Source: an uncultured Clostridia bacterium (GTDB lineage Bacteria > Bacillota > Clostridia > Christensenellales > UBA1242). Taken from it: 5,390 nucleotides of DNA. Both the position numbers and the translations under genes were made by a program. The notes under the pieces were generated by a model. The model worked only from the letters and a program-made list of their open reading frames with translations. It had not been told where the DNA came from and did not search any database. The stretch spans positions 1 to 5,390 of the forward strand of contig CALWKJ010000063.1 of the NCBI GenBank assembly GCA_944381225.1. The letters are read 5' to 3'. How positions within the stretch are numbered: position 1 is the stretch's first letter; each line of letters opens with the position of its first letter. Of this stretch, positions 1 to 5,390 are shown piece after piece.

Positions 1-104
1 AAAATTTAAATTACCTTTTAAAAGAAATAGACAAAGAGAATGAAAAGCTTGAACAAAAGTACATAGAGTCTAAAAAAAATATGTTAAATTTGGAGGATAA
101 ATAA
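1..104 (+). CDS. 3' end of an upstream phage gene (partial)
   Basis: Only the last 33 codons are visible, read from position 3 to the TAA at 102-104. The residues are highly charged and helix-prone (…KEIDKENEKLEQKYIESKK…), with leucine and isoleucine spaced as in a coiled coil, and the protein ends in LEDK. The stop codon directly abuts the ATG of the next gene (TAAATG), and that gene's ribosome binding site, GGAGG at 92-96, lies inside this reading frame. This suggests the two belong to one operon and are translationally coupled. Its position just before a probable head-tail adaptor makes a virion or assembly protein plausible. With so little sequence I cannot identify it. Confidence 0.6.
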   Translation, partial: NLNYLLKEIDKENEKLEQKYIESKKNMLNLEDK

Positions 105-674
105 ATGACAACTAAACAAGTCTTGTATTTAACTGCAATGTTTTTAGGAAAGGAAGAACTGCTAAACTGCCCATATTTTACTGGTGAAGAAACAGAAATT
201 TCATCTGAAGATAAAAAAGAGTTGGAAATTTTAAATAGATGTTTGAATTTAATTATAAGCGAAATATCTACTGATTATCTACCAATTTATAAACAAAAAA
301 AAGTAACATTTGCAAATAAAGAATACAATTTGTCTGATATTGATGAAAATATTTATCAAATTGTTAAAATTCAAGATAAATATAATTGCAATGTTAGATT
401 TAAAATTTATGATAATATTTTAAGTGCAGATGTAAAAGACGCAACAATTACTTATACATCATTCGCACCAAAGTGCGAATTGGATGGCGATGTTGAAAAC
501 TTTGCAGGAAAAATCCATGACAGAGTTTTGGCGTATGGTACGGCAATGGAATATTCATTTATTAGTTCACTTTATGACGACGCTACAATATGGGAATCTA
601 GATATAAAAATTCACTATTAGTACTTTCACAAAAAAAGCACAATGTTGTCATGCCTAAACGGGGGTGGTTTTAA
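105..674 (+). CDS. Probable phage head-tail adaptor/connector protein
   Basis: This 189-residue protein is probably the ring-forming adaptor that joins the portal of a phage head to the tail. Three things support this. The size is typical of such adaptors. The architecture is a helical N-terminal part (about residues 34-58, with NRCLNLIISEI), a beta-rich middle (about 64-120), and a helical part (about 136-175, with DRVLAYGTAMEYSFISSLYDDATIWESRY). The tail end is short, basic and aromatic (KRGWF). An alternating long helix with 'ERVLAYG..xEY…LYxxAxxWxxRY'-like spacing is something I associate with phage connector proteins of the P22 gp4 / T7 gp11 kind. No signal peptide or membrane segment is seen. 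The ATG at 105 sits 8 bases after GGAGG (92-96) and abuts the previous stop. The next gene, a probable tail nozzle, starts on its stop codon. The family assignment rests on pattern and synteny, not on a database match. Confidence 0.55.
   Translation: MTTKQVLYLTAMFLGKEELLNCPYFTGEETEISSEDKKELEILNRCLNLIISEISTDYLPIYKQKKVTFANKEYNLSDIDENIYQIVKIQDKYNCNVRFKIYDNILSADVKDATITYTSFAPKCELDGDVENFAGKIHDRVLAYGTAMEYSFISSLYDDATIWESRYKNSLLVLSQKKHNVVMPKRGWF
461..480 (+). repeat. Perfect 8-bp inverted repeat inside the adaptor gene
   Basis: ATTCGCAC (461-468) and GTGCGAAT (473-480) are perfect reverse complements separated by the tetranucleotide CAAA. In mRNA this would form a hairpin with four G-C pairs, unusually GC-rich for this AT-rich neighbourhood. 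It lies within codons for about residues 119-126 of the adaptor protein. No T-run follows, so it does not look like a terminator. It may be chance or a structured mRNA element. Confidence 0.45.
661..668 (+). promoter_or_regulatory. Ribosome binding site deciding the start at 674
   Basis: GGGGGTGG lies just upstream of the ATG at 674, with 8 bases between the G5 run and the start codon. It overlaps the last codons of the adaptor gene (Arg-Gly-Trp). The GTG at 665 falls inside this site, so it cannot use it and is rejected as the start. Confidence 0.65.
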
Positions 675-2188
675 TGTTTTATTCAAAGCCTTTACTTACA
701 AAAAAAGTCACTAATTATAAAGTTTCTTTTAGTGCGTTTCAATCTGGTATGAACAGTGAAATAGATGAGGGCATTTTGCCATATAAGTATGCCAAATCTT
801 GTTATAATTATTGTATAGAAAATGGAGCATTAAAGGATGGAATAGGATTTGAAAGTGTGAAGTTTCCAAAATCTTTAGACGATTTAGAAACAGAACGCGA
901 AATTCTGTTGGAAAAAAATGAACAGCCAAAAGCACTTTGGGTTTACAAATATTTTGATGCCAAAAAAAATGTTTCAGATTACAGGTTAATGTTTTATATA
1001 ACAAGTGGAAAAATAAAGTGGTTTCAAATTATAACTCCATACATTTACACCTTTGGAATGGCAGGTGTACTTTATTCTGAAGGAGTGCCTAATGCAGTTA
1101 ATTATAGATTAAACGGTGTAGATTATATGATATTTTCATCTGCAACTGATGGTATGTGGAAATACACAGCATATAAAACGGCTCAAAGAATAGAAAATGG
1201 CCCTAGCATAGTTTCGATGTGTTTGCATTATGAAAGATTGTTTGCCATTGTTGAAAATGGCGAAAGAAACAGATTAAGCTTTTCAGCAAACTTAGATCCA
1301 ACAAACTGGAATGAATCACTTGATGAAGGTGGCTTTATTGATATGCAAGACGAAAGGGGACCATTGAACTGTGTTGTTAGTTTTAATGATTATGTTTATG
1401 TGTTTAGAGATTTTGGAGTGGCAAGAGTATCTGCATATGGAGATCAATCATCATTTAGTGTCAGTCAACTTTTTGTTTCTAGTTCAAAAATATATGGAAA
1501 ATCTGTGTGCGTATGTGGAGACCAAATATTATTTTTGGCTAGAGATGGATTGCATACTTTTAATGGTTCTACAACATCTAAACTTACTTTAGGTATTGAA
1601 AGTTTATTAAAAAATGTATTAAATGAAAATTGCACTGCACTTTATCATAATGGCAAATACTATTTAGCTTGTAAATTGAATTTTAATGATGATGAAAAAG
1701 TGGGTTGCGAAAATTATAGCGACGGATATGTTAACAACGCTTTAATAGAATACAATTTAAATACAGGCGAAGTAAGCGTGTCAAGGGGTATTGATATTTG
1801 CTCAATGGTGGTTGTTGACAATGGGTATTTTTGCAAAGTGTTGGCTTGTTTTAATGGAGAATATAGATTTAAAATTGGTCAGATGACAAGAGACGGAAAA
1901 CTTTTTGGAGAGCCATTAAAAAAATGCTGGGTGTCTCCAAAAAGCAATCTTTCCTATCCTACAAAAATGAAAAGAGTTAAAGAAGTTTTGGTAAAAACCA
2001 AATCAGATTGTAAGGTAAAAATAGAAACCGAAAAAGGCTATAAAATTTACAATGTTGTTGGTTCAAACAAAACACAAAGATTAAAAACAAATGTATACGG
2101 AGAACAGATTGAAATTTCATTTATTTCTCAAACAACAGATACAACAGAAATTTCTTGTCCTCAAATTACAATAGGGGTAACGGCATGA
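674..2188 (+). CDS. Probable phage tail nozzle/stabilisation protein (beta-propeller-like)
   Basis: This 504-residue protein is probably a structural component of a short phage tail: the tube or nozzle that sits below the adaptor. It is rich in short beta strands ending in aromatic and glycine residues, with repeated 'D-G-(aromatic)' and 'N-G-x-Y' turns such as NGVDYMIF, LARDGLHTFNG (about 288-298) and YHNGKYYLAC, as expected for propeller blades. The segment LSFSANLDPTNW (201-212) resembles the '(Y/F)SxxxDPxxW' motif recurrent in phage tail proteins of this type (P22 gp10 and T7 gp12 functional class). No membrane segment or signal peptide is visible. ATG 674 is chosen over the in-frame GTG 665 because the G-rich binding site spans 661-668; the ATG overlaps the adaptor stop by one base (TAATG). 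The C-terminal part (about 415-504) is beta-rich with many lysines. An alternative is another beta-propeller virion protein, such as a baseplate or receptor-binding part. Structural role is fairly secure, exact role less so. Confidence 0.6.
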   Translation: MFYSKPLLTKKVTNYKVSFSAFQSGMNSEIDEGILPYKYAKSCYNYCIENGALKDGIGFESVKFPKSLDDLETEREILLEKNEQPKALWVYKYFDAKKNVSDYRLMFYITSGKIKWFQIITPYIYTFGMAGVLYSEGVPNAVNYRLNGVDYMIFSSATDGMWKYTAYKTAQRIENGPSIVSMCLHYERLFAIVENGERNRLSFSANLDPTNWNESLDEGGFIDMQDERGPLNCVVSFNDYVYVFRDFGVARVSAYGDQSSFSVSQLFVSSSKIYGKSVCVCGDQILFLARDGLHTFNGSTTSKLTLGIESLLKNVLNENCTALYHNGKYYLACKLNFNDDEKVGCENYSDGYVNNALIEYNLNTGEVSVSRGIDICSMVVVDNGYFCKVLACFNGEYRFKIGQMTRDGKLFGEPLKKCWVSPKSNLSYPTKMKRVKEVLVKTKSDCKVKIETEKGYKIYNVVGSNKTQRLKTNVYGEQIEISFISQTTDTTEISCPQITIGVTA

Positions 2189-2283
2189 TTGACCCTAAAT
2201 TAATTAGTTACTTTAATAAGTTGGAACAAAGAAAAAACAATTATATAAACAGGGGGAATGAAAATGTATCAATATACTTTTAG
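2185..2283 (+). CDS. Possible 32-residue mini-gene of unknown function
   Basis: This small frame starts on an ATG overlapping the nozzle stop codon (ATGA at 2185-2188) and ends at TAG 2281-2283, 20 bases inside the next gene. The peptide starts MIDPKLISYFNKLEQRK and is basic and helix-prone in its first half. It is preceded at 7 bases by GGGG (2174-2177), the same G-run design used for the neighbouring genes. It fills the only sizeable gap in the phage operon (2189-2263). No family is recognised. It may be a real small virion or regulatory peptide, or simply a way to carry ribosomes to the next start. Short length makes chance a serious alternative. Confidence 0.4.
   Translation: MIDPKLISYFNKLEQRKNNYINRGNENVSIYF
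2251..2256 (+). promoter_or_regulatory. Ribosome binding site deciding the start at 2264
   Basis: AGGGGG ends 7 bases before the ATG at 2264, a normal spacing. The in-frame ATG at 2258 is only one base away from the G run and is too close to use it, so the downstream ATG is preferred. Confidence 0.6.
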
Positions 2284-3157
2284 TAATGACGATACTAAAG
2301 AAATAACAGAAAAAACAAAAAATTATTCTAATCTTCTGAAAGGATTTGAAGAGGTTGACAAAAAATTTTCATCTCAAGATGACGGCCCTTTAAATTTAGA
2401 AAAACAAACCTTTGAAAAGTTGACGGATGATGAAATAGCATCTAAAGCCGAAAACAGTTTGAGTGAATATAAAAACAATGAATTAGACAATATAAATTCA
2501 ACATATGATACAAAAAACCAAACTATAGACACTCAAATAGAAGATGCAAAGACTGATGCGACAGCAAGAAAGGATGAAGCAAAAGAGTTGTACTCATCTC
2601 TTAAACAGCAAGCGTCAAACGATGCTGTAAAAAGAGGTCTAAGCAGATCTTCGATAGTGATTAATATTTTAGATGCATTTGATCAAAACATGATAAAAGA
2701 GTATAACAAAATCAATGAGGAGATAACTTCTAAAATCGATTCGCTAAACAACGAAAAAAATCTCTTGACAGAACAAAAACAAAATGCCCTCAATGCTTTT
2801 GACATAGCTTATGCAGTAAAACTTTCTGAAAAAATTGATGAAATAAATAAAAATTTACTTGAAGAAGAACAAAAGGTAATTGAATATAACAATGAAATAG
2901 CTCAAAAAGAGGCAGAATATGAGGCAAACAGGAAGAAAGATGCTTTAGAATATGCCACTTATGTAGAAAAATATGGCTATGATGGTATTGAAAAAATGAA
3001 ACAACAAGAAAAATACCTTTTAGCTAAAGATTATCTTATGTCTTTAAGCAAAGAGGAAGCCCTAGATGAATTAAACAGCAATAGAGTTTATAATTCTGAA
3101 TTGGGTTCAATTAATTTTAATAAACTTAAAGTTCTGTTAACAGAGAGAAAAGACTAG
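2264..3157 (+). CDS. Long coiled-coil phage protein, probably virion (tail needle or ejected protein)
   Basis: The product has 297 residues from ATG 2264. It is very hydrophilic, rich in Lys, Glu, Asn, Asp and Gln, with no Cys or Trp that I can find and no membrane segment. Two long helical stretches (about 53-118 and 139-233) have the heptad-like spacing of coiled coils. Between them lies a short conserved-looking segment, SNDAVKRGLSRSSIV (RGLSRSS at 124-130), and the last 60 or so residues look more globular. By position after adaptor and nozzle it matches the tail needle of P22-like phages (gp26, a trimeric coiled coil). Alternatively it is a protein ejected with DNA, or a tail-fibre component. 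None of these can be settled from sequence alone. It lies 6 bases upstream of the first holin and is probably co-translated with the late genes. I do not recognise a named family. Confidence 0.55.
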   Translation: MYQYTFSNDDTKEITEKTKNYSNLLKGFEEVDKKFSSQDDGPLNLEKQTFEKLTDDEIASKAENSLSEYKNNELDNINSTYDTKNQTIDTQIEDAKTDATARKDEAKELYSSLKQQASNDAVKRGLSRSSIVINILDAFDQNMIKEYNKINEEITSKIDSLNNEKNLLTEQKQNALNAFDIAYAVKLSEKIDEINKNLLEEEQKVIEYNNEIAQKEAEYEANRKKDALEYATYVEKYGYDGIEKMKQQEKYLLAKDYLMSLSKEEALDELNSNRVYNSELGSINFNKLKVLLTERKD

Positions 3158-3163
3158 AGAATT

Positions 3164-3397
3164 ATGTGGAATGAGGTTTTTTCTGTTGCTCTTACTAACG
3201 GAATTTTTGCATGTCTTTTTGTTGCTTTGCTTGTTTACGAATTAAAGGATAGTAGGGCAAGAGAGAAAAAATATCAAAAGACAATAGATATTCTTTCGCT
3301 TAGGTTGTCTAGTGTTGAAACGATTAAAGAAGATGTTATTGATATAAAAAAGGTTGTAGTTTATAAAAAGGGGAAAAAATCTAATGAAAACGTTTAA
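3164..3397 (+). CDS. BhlA/UviB-like holin
   Basis: This 77-residue protein has the layout of the BhlA/UviB holin family: a very short N-terminus (MWNEVFSVAL), one membrane helix (about 8-25, TNGIFACLFVALLVY), then a basic, helical cytoplasmic tail. The pattern 'xxGIFAxLFVxLLxYxLKxxxxRExKxxxxIxxLSxxL…VExIKxDVxxIK' is what I know from this family. UviB is linked to bacteriocin release in Clostridium perfringens and BhlA to lysis in Bacillus. The role would be to form membrane lesions at the end of the phage cycle. The start ATG 3164 lies 6 bases after the previous stop with only a weak binding site (AGAGA, 3156-3160), so it may rely on coupling or be translated weakly. It overlaps the next holin by 14 bases. 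Confidence 0.8.
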   Translation: MWNEVFSVALTNGIFACLFVALLVYELKDSRAREKKYQKTIDILSLRLSSVETIKEDVIDIKKVVVYKKGKKSNENV

Positions 3398-3701
3398 AAA
3401 TAAAATAAAATCATATAGCTTTTGGACTGGACTATCGGCGGCAGTTATAATGCTTGCAAACGCTATTGCTAAATGTTTTGGGTTTTCTATAAATGACCAA
3501 ATGATAGAAGACATTATAATGTCTATTTGTGGTGTTTTAGTTGCGTTTGGAGTTGTTTGTTTACCTATAAAAAAAGATACAGAAGAAACAACCAAAATTG
3601 ATGAAAATACCAATGAAGAAATTGTGGAAAACTATAATGATTTAAACGACTGTTGCTATGATGAAAAAAATGATGAATACCAAAAAGAAGAAGATAAATA
3701 A
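3384..3701 (+). CDS. Phage holin, phi LC3 type
   Basis: This 105-residue protein has the features of the phi LC3 holin family: a basic amphipathic start (MKTFKNKIKSYSFW), a first membrane helix (about 12-30, LSAAVIMLANAIA), the short polar link GFSINDQMIED, a second membrane helix (about 43-60, IMSICGVLVAFGVVCL), and a charged C-terminal tail. The 'KxxxFW…A…xFGxxI…GVLxxxGVV' framework is characteristic. Such proteins assemble in the cytoplasmic membrane and set the time of lysis. The tail here (from about residue 63) is long, strongly acidic and has two adjacent cysteines (DCCYD); it lacks the 'DPTTKGxxDS' end common in the family. AAGGGG (3368-3373) lies 10 bases before the ATG, inside the previous holin gene. 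The terminator begins 9 bases after the stop, so this is the last gene of the operon. Confidence 0.8.
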   Translation: MKTFKNKIKSYSFWTGLSAAVIMLANAIAKCFGFSINDQMIEDIIMSICGVLVAFGVVCLPIKKDTEETTKIDENTNEEIVENYNDLNDCCYDEKNDEYQKEEDK

Positions 3702-3709
3702 CTAAATTG

Positions 3710-3750
3710 CCGAACTTTTTGCAAATTTGCAAAAAGTTCGGTATTTTTTT
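3710..3750 (+). terminator. Strong intrinsic terminator of the phage operon
   Basis: A perfect 32-base palindrome spans 3710-3741: the left arm starts CCGAACTTTTTGCA and the right arm ends TGCAAAAAGTTCGG. It folds as a 14-bp stem with an AATT loop (3724-3727). TA and then seven Ts (3744-3750) follow immediately. The GC-rich base of the stem next to the T tract is the standard form for + strand termination. The upstream flank lacks a matching A-run, so strong termination in the opposite direction is not expected. Confidence 0.92.
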
Positions 3751-3777
3751 ATGTTTGTAAAATGTTATTAAAAACAG

Positions 3778-3806
3778 TTGATATTTTTAAATTTGTATAA
3801 TATACT
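3778..3806 (+). promoter_or_regulatory. Sigma-A-type promoter for the membrane protein gene
   Basis: TTGATA (3778-3783) and TATACT (3801-3806) match the -35 and -10 consensus in five positions each and are spaced 17 bases apart. Transcription would start near 3813, giving a leader of about 36 bases to the ATG at 3849. It lies just after the phage terminator and makes the downstream gene an independent transcription unit. In AT-rich DNA chance matches occur, but spacing and position are good. Confidence 0.6.
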
Positions 3807-3848
3807 ATAACGACTAATAAATTTTTAAGTTAATATGGTGATTTGTTT

Positions 3849-4784
3849 ATGATGTTTAAAAATTCGCTTAAATTGTTTGTTGCTAACTTTTCGGTTTTTT
3901 GGAAATTGCTTTTATATAAAATAATTATCATTGGCATATGTGTTTCACTTCTAATTCCTACTTTTAAGTATTGGGGAGAAAGTCTTGAATCGGTTAATTT
4001 TGCTGAAATGTTAACAAATTTTGCAACAAAAACTATTTTTTTAAACATATCAAATTTACTTAACAATTTGTTTTTATTAGTAGATGCTTTTTGTGAAGCA
4101 ATAAGCATTATGACAAATTCATATTTGTTTATGTTTTTATACACTTTGTTTGTAGTTTTAATTGTTTTACCTTTTTTATTTGGATTAAGCAGTATACCAA
4201 CTGGAGAGGGATTGTATTCATACATGGCAAGTTTGTCTAAATCTAGTTTTATGGCAACTTTTGTAAGCAAACTAGGTGTTTCGTGTGTTTACTCAATATG
4301 TAGAACTCTAATCACATTGCCTTTTGTAGTTTTGTTTGTGCTTGGTGCATATTGGATTTTATATTTGACCACTTTAAGTGGCTTAATACAAGTGTTTTTG
4401 CCAATAATATTTGTTATATATTTTGTTTTTATGGTAACTTTGATTTTAACAACGCTTTGTGGCTGGATGCCTGCTACTGTTGTATTTAACATTAATCCAA
4501 CAAAGTCATTTTTTAAGGGCTTAAAAGCAGTTTTTAGAAGATATTTTAGAGTTTTTTCTAGCATTTTTGTAATAATCTTTTTTGCTACATTATTTTCTTT
4601 GATGTTAACATCATTTTCTTTAATTGTTTTATTGCCTTTAACTTCAGTTGCAATACTTATGCTTGAGATGGTTATGTTCTTCGAAAGTCAAGGTATGAGG
4701 TATTATGTTGATTTAGATTCAATTGTTTCTCCAAAAAAATTAGAACAATGTGATAAGTTTAACAAAGTAAAAAACATAATTTAA
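3849..4784 (+). CDS. Multi-pass membrane protein of unknown function
   Basis: This 311-residue protein is dominated by hydrophobic helices. Likely membrane segments are about residues 20-36, 92-113, 154-174, 182-204, 237-254 and 257-278, giving around six passes. A polar stretch (38-62) follows the first pass. A conserved-looking turn, GWMPATVVFNINPTKSFFKGLKAVFRRYF (about 205-233), lies before the last two; it has the general 'P-x-A-x-K-x-hydrophobic-K-R' look of bacterial uncharacterised membrane proteins, but I do not recognise the family. The C-terminus is charged (SPKKLEQCDKFNKVKN) and probably cytoplasmic. ATG 3849 is chosen because GGTG (3837-3840) lies 8 bases upstream; ATG 3852 is equally possible, and the in-frame TTG 3843 is too close to that site. 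It has its own promoter and is separated from the phage genes by a terminator, so it is either a host gene next to rnj or a cargo gene at the phage end. Confidence 0.75.
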   Translation: MMFKNSLKLFVANFSVFWKLLLYKIIIIGICVSLLIPTFKYWGESLESVNFAEMLTNFATKTIFLNISNLLNNLFLLVDAFCEAISIMTNSYLFMFLYTLFVVLIVLPFLFGLSSIPTGEGLYSYMASLSKSSFMATFVSKLGVSCVYSICRTLITLPFVVLFVLGAYWILYLTTLSGLIQVFLPIIFVIYFVFMVTLILTTLCGWMPATVVFNINPTKSFFKGLKAVFRRYFRVFSSIFVIIFFATLFSLMLTSFSLIVLLPLTSVAILMLEMVMFFESQGMRYYVDLDSIVSPKKLEQCDKFNKVKNII

Positions 4785-4808
4785 AAATAAAAAAAACAAA
4801 AGAAAAGG

Positions 4809-4835
4809 ACAAGATTAAATTCTTGTTGATTTTTT
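4809..4835 (+). terminator. Weak hairpin with T tract between the membrane gene and RNase J
   Basis: ACAAGA (4809-4814) and TCTTGT (4821-4826) are perfect inverted repeats around the loop TTAAAT, extendable by a G-T pair. A run of six Ts starts three bases later (4830-4835). The stem is short and AT-rich, so termination would be partial at best. It may trim readthrough into the RNase J gene, or be a leader structure, or be chance. Confidence 0.3.
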
Positions 4836-4848
4836 GTGATTAAATTAA

Positions 4849-4854
4849 AAGGAG
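4849..4854 (+). promoter_or_regulatory. Ribosome binding site of the RNase J gene
   Basis: AAGGAG ends 5 bases before the ATG at 4860. It fixes the start upstream of the conserved domain and so shows that the long N-terminal extension is translated. Confidence 0.8.
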
Positions 4855-4859
4855 TATTT

Positions 4860-5390
4860 ATGGAACAAAATTCTAGTGATGATAAAATCATTGAACAGTT
4901 AAGAACAGTAATTAATAATGAAAAAAATGAAAACCTTCAAAGTGAAGCTAGTGGAAATAAATCTGTAAAAACCCACAAACAGCATACAAATCAAAAAATA
5001 TTTAAAAAAGTTAAAACAAACTCAAAAAATAATGAAAACAATGAAAATTTTTCAAGTGCAAACAAAATTACAAAAAAACATGAGAAAACTTCAAAAGTAA
5101 AGATAACATTTTTGGGTGGAGTTGGAGAAATTGGCAAAAACATGACTGCCATTGAGTATGAAAATGAAATGATTGTAGTTGATTGTGGCATGTCATTCCC
5201 AGATGATGATTTGCCGGGTGTTGATGTTGTTGTGCCAGACATAAGCTATTTGGTTCAAAACAAGAATAAACTTAAAGCATTTATTGTAACTCATGGCCAT
5301 GAGGACCATATAGGTAGCATACCTTTTGTGCTTAGCGATGTAAATGTTCCAATATATGGATCCAGATTAACACTTGGATTAATTGAGAAC
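4860..5390 (+). CDS. rnj: Ribonuclease J, N-terminal part (runs off the window)
   Basis: The first 177 residues are present; the family is usually about 550-600 residues. RNase J is a metallo-beta-lactamase/beta-CASP enzyme acting in mRNA decay and rRNA maturation in the cytoplasm, with 5'-to-3' exonuclease and endonuclease activity. Recognition is firm: LGGVGEIGKNMT (85-96), DCGMSFPDDDLPGVDVVVPDISYL, the zinc-binding THGHEDHIG with H145, H147, D149 and H150, then VPIYGSRLTLGLIEN. The first 78 residues are an extension absent from Bacillus-type enzymes. It is low in complexity, with 14 Asn, 14 Lys and 8 Glu, and is probably disordered. The strong binding site before ATG 4860 and the lack of another well-placed start support it being real. 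Whether this is the RNaseJ1 or J2 type cannot be decided here. It lies 75 bases after the membrane gene and may be partly co-transcribed with it; no convincing separate promoter is seen in that gap. Confidence 0.95.
   Translation, partial: MEQNSSDDKIIEQLRTVINNEKNENLQSEASGNKSVKTHKQHTNQKIFKKVKTNSKNNENNENFSSANKITKKHEKTSKVKITFLGGVGEIGKNMTAIEYENEMIVVDCGMSFPDDDLPGVDVVVPDISYLVQNKNKLKAFIVTHGHEDHIGSIPFVLSDVNVPIYGSRLTLGLIEN

Noticed and set aside
665..673. GTG start nine bases upstream for the nozzle gene
   Set aside because: The GTG lies inside the G-rich ribosome binding site; ATG 674 has correct spacing.
729..1004. Minus-strand frame opposite the nozzle gene
   Set aside because: It is antisense to a supported gene with no recognisable domain. 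The same applies to the minus-strand frames at 3242-3613, 3830-4270, 4289-4564 and 4991-5242.
1371..1592. 73-codon open frame inside the nozzle gene
   Set aside because: It lies wholly within a strongly supported gene in another frame, and its Leu/Met-rich composition is typical of a shadow frame.
2258..2263. ATG start at 2258 for the coiled-coil gene
   Set aside because: It is one base from the AGGGGG site, too close; ATG 2264 is 7 bases away.
3796..3801. TATAAT as the -10 element of the promoter
   Set aside because: It lies only 12 bases after TTGATA and has no other -35 at usable spacing; TATACT at 3801 gives 17 bases.
3843..3848. TTG start for the membrane protein
   Set aside because: Only two bases separate it from the GGTG site, and two ATG codons follow at better spacing.
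3835..3852. Five-codon leader frame (ATG 3835 to TGA 3850-3852) overlapping the membrane gene start
   Set aside because: It is very short, has no binding site of its own and no regulatory codon pattern.
4823..4846. Promoter for RNase J (TTGTTG … TAAATT)
   Set aside because: The spacing is 12 bases and both boxes are poor; no convincing promoter is present in the gap.

Overview
The window is AT-rich, and every supported gene lies on the + strand, tightly packed. The genes read in the standard bacterial code: TGA ends the 674..2188 gene, and no frame needs TGA read as Trp. Low G+C, Shine-Dalgarno-led genes, RNase J and a BhlA/UviB-type holin point to a low-GC Firmicutes-like bacterium (Clostridia or a relative). 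The species cannot be named from the sequence.

Positions 1-3750 look like the distal end of a tailed-phage or prophage late operon. The visible order is the end of an unknown upstream gene, a probable head-tail adaptor (105..674), a probable beta-propeller-like tail nozzle or stabilisation protein (674..2188), a possible 32-residue mini-gene (2185..2283), a long coiled-coil protein (2264..3157), a BhlA/UviB-like holin (3164..3397) and a phi LC3-type holin (3384..3701). Neighbouring genes abut or overlap (TAAATG, TAATG, ATGA, a 14-base overlap), so one translationally coupled transcript is likely. It ends at a strong intrinsic terminator built on a perfect 32-base palindrome (3710..3741) followed by T7. 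The adaptor, nozzle, coiled-coil order recalls the short-tail machine of P22-like podoviruses (gp4, gp10, gp26). Two holins are present, but no endolysin is visible.

Positions 3751-5390 look like chromosome, or cargo followed by chromosome. A good sigma-A-like promoter (TTGATA, 17 bases, TATACT) precedes a 311-residue polytopic membrane protein of unknown function. After a short gap holding a weak hairpin comes the start of RNase J, a housekeeping ribonuclease. Its metallo-beta-lactamase motif is intact and it carries a 78-residue Asn/Lys-rich N-terminal extension. RNase J anchors the chromosomal side. The phage/host boundary therefore lies either in 3751-3848 or, if the membrane gene is phage cargo, in 4785-4859.

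The most interesting points are the compact short-tail-plus-two-holin cassette without a visible lysin next to a housekeeping gene, the uncharacterised coiled-coil protein with an RGLSRSS motif, the well-positioned mini-gene, and the uncertain status of the membrane gene. I found no CRISPR array, insertion sequence, tRNA or rRNA. No stretch longer than about 150 bases lacks a gene.
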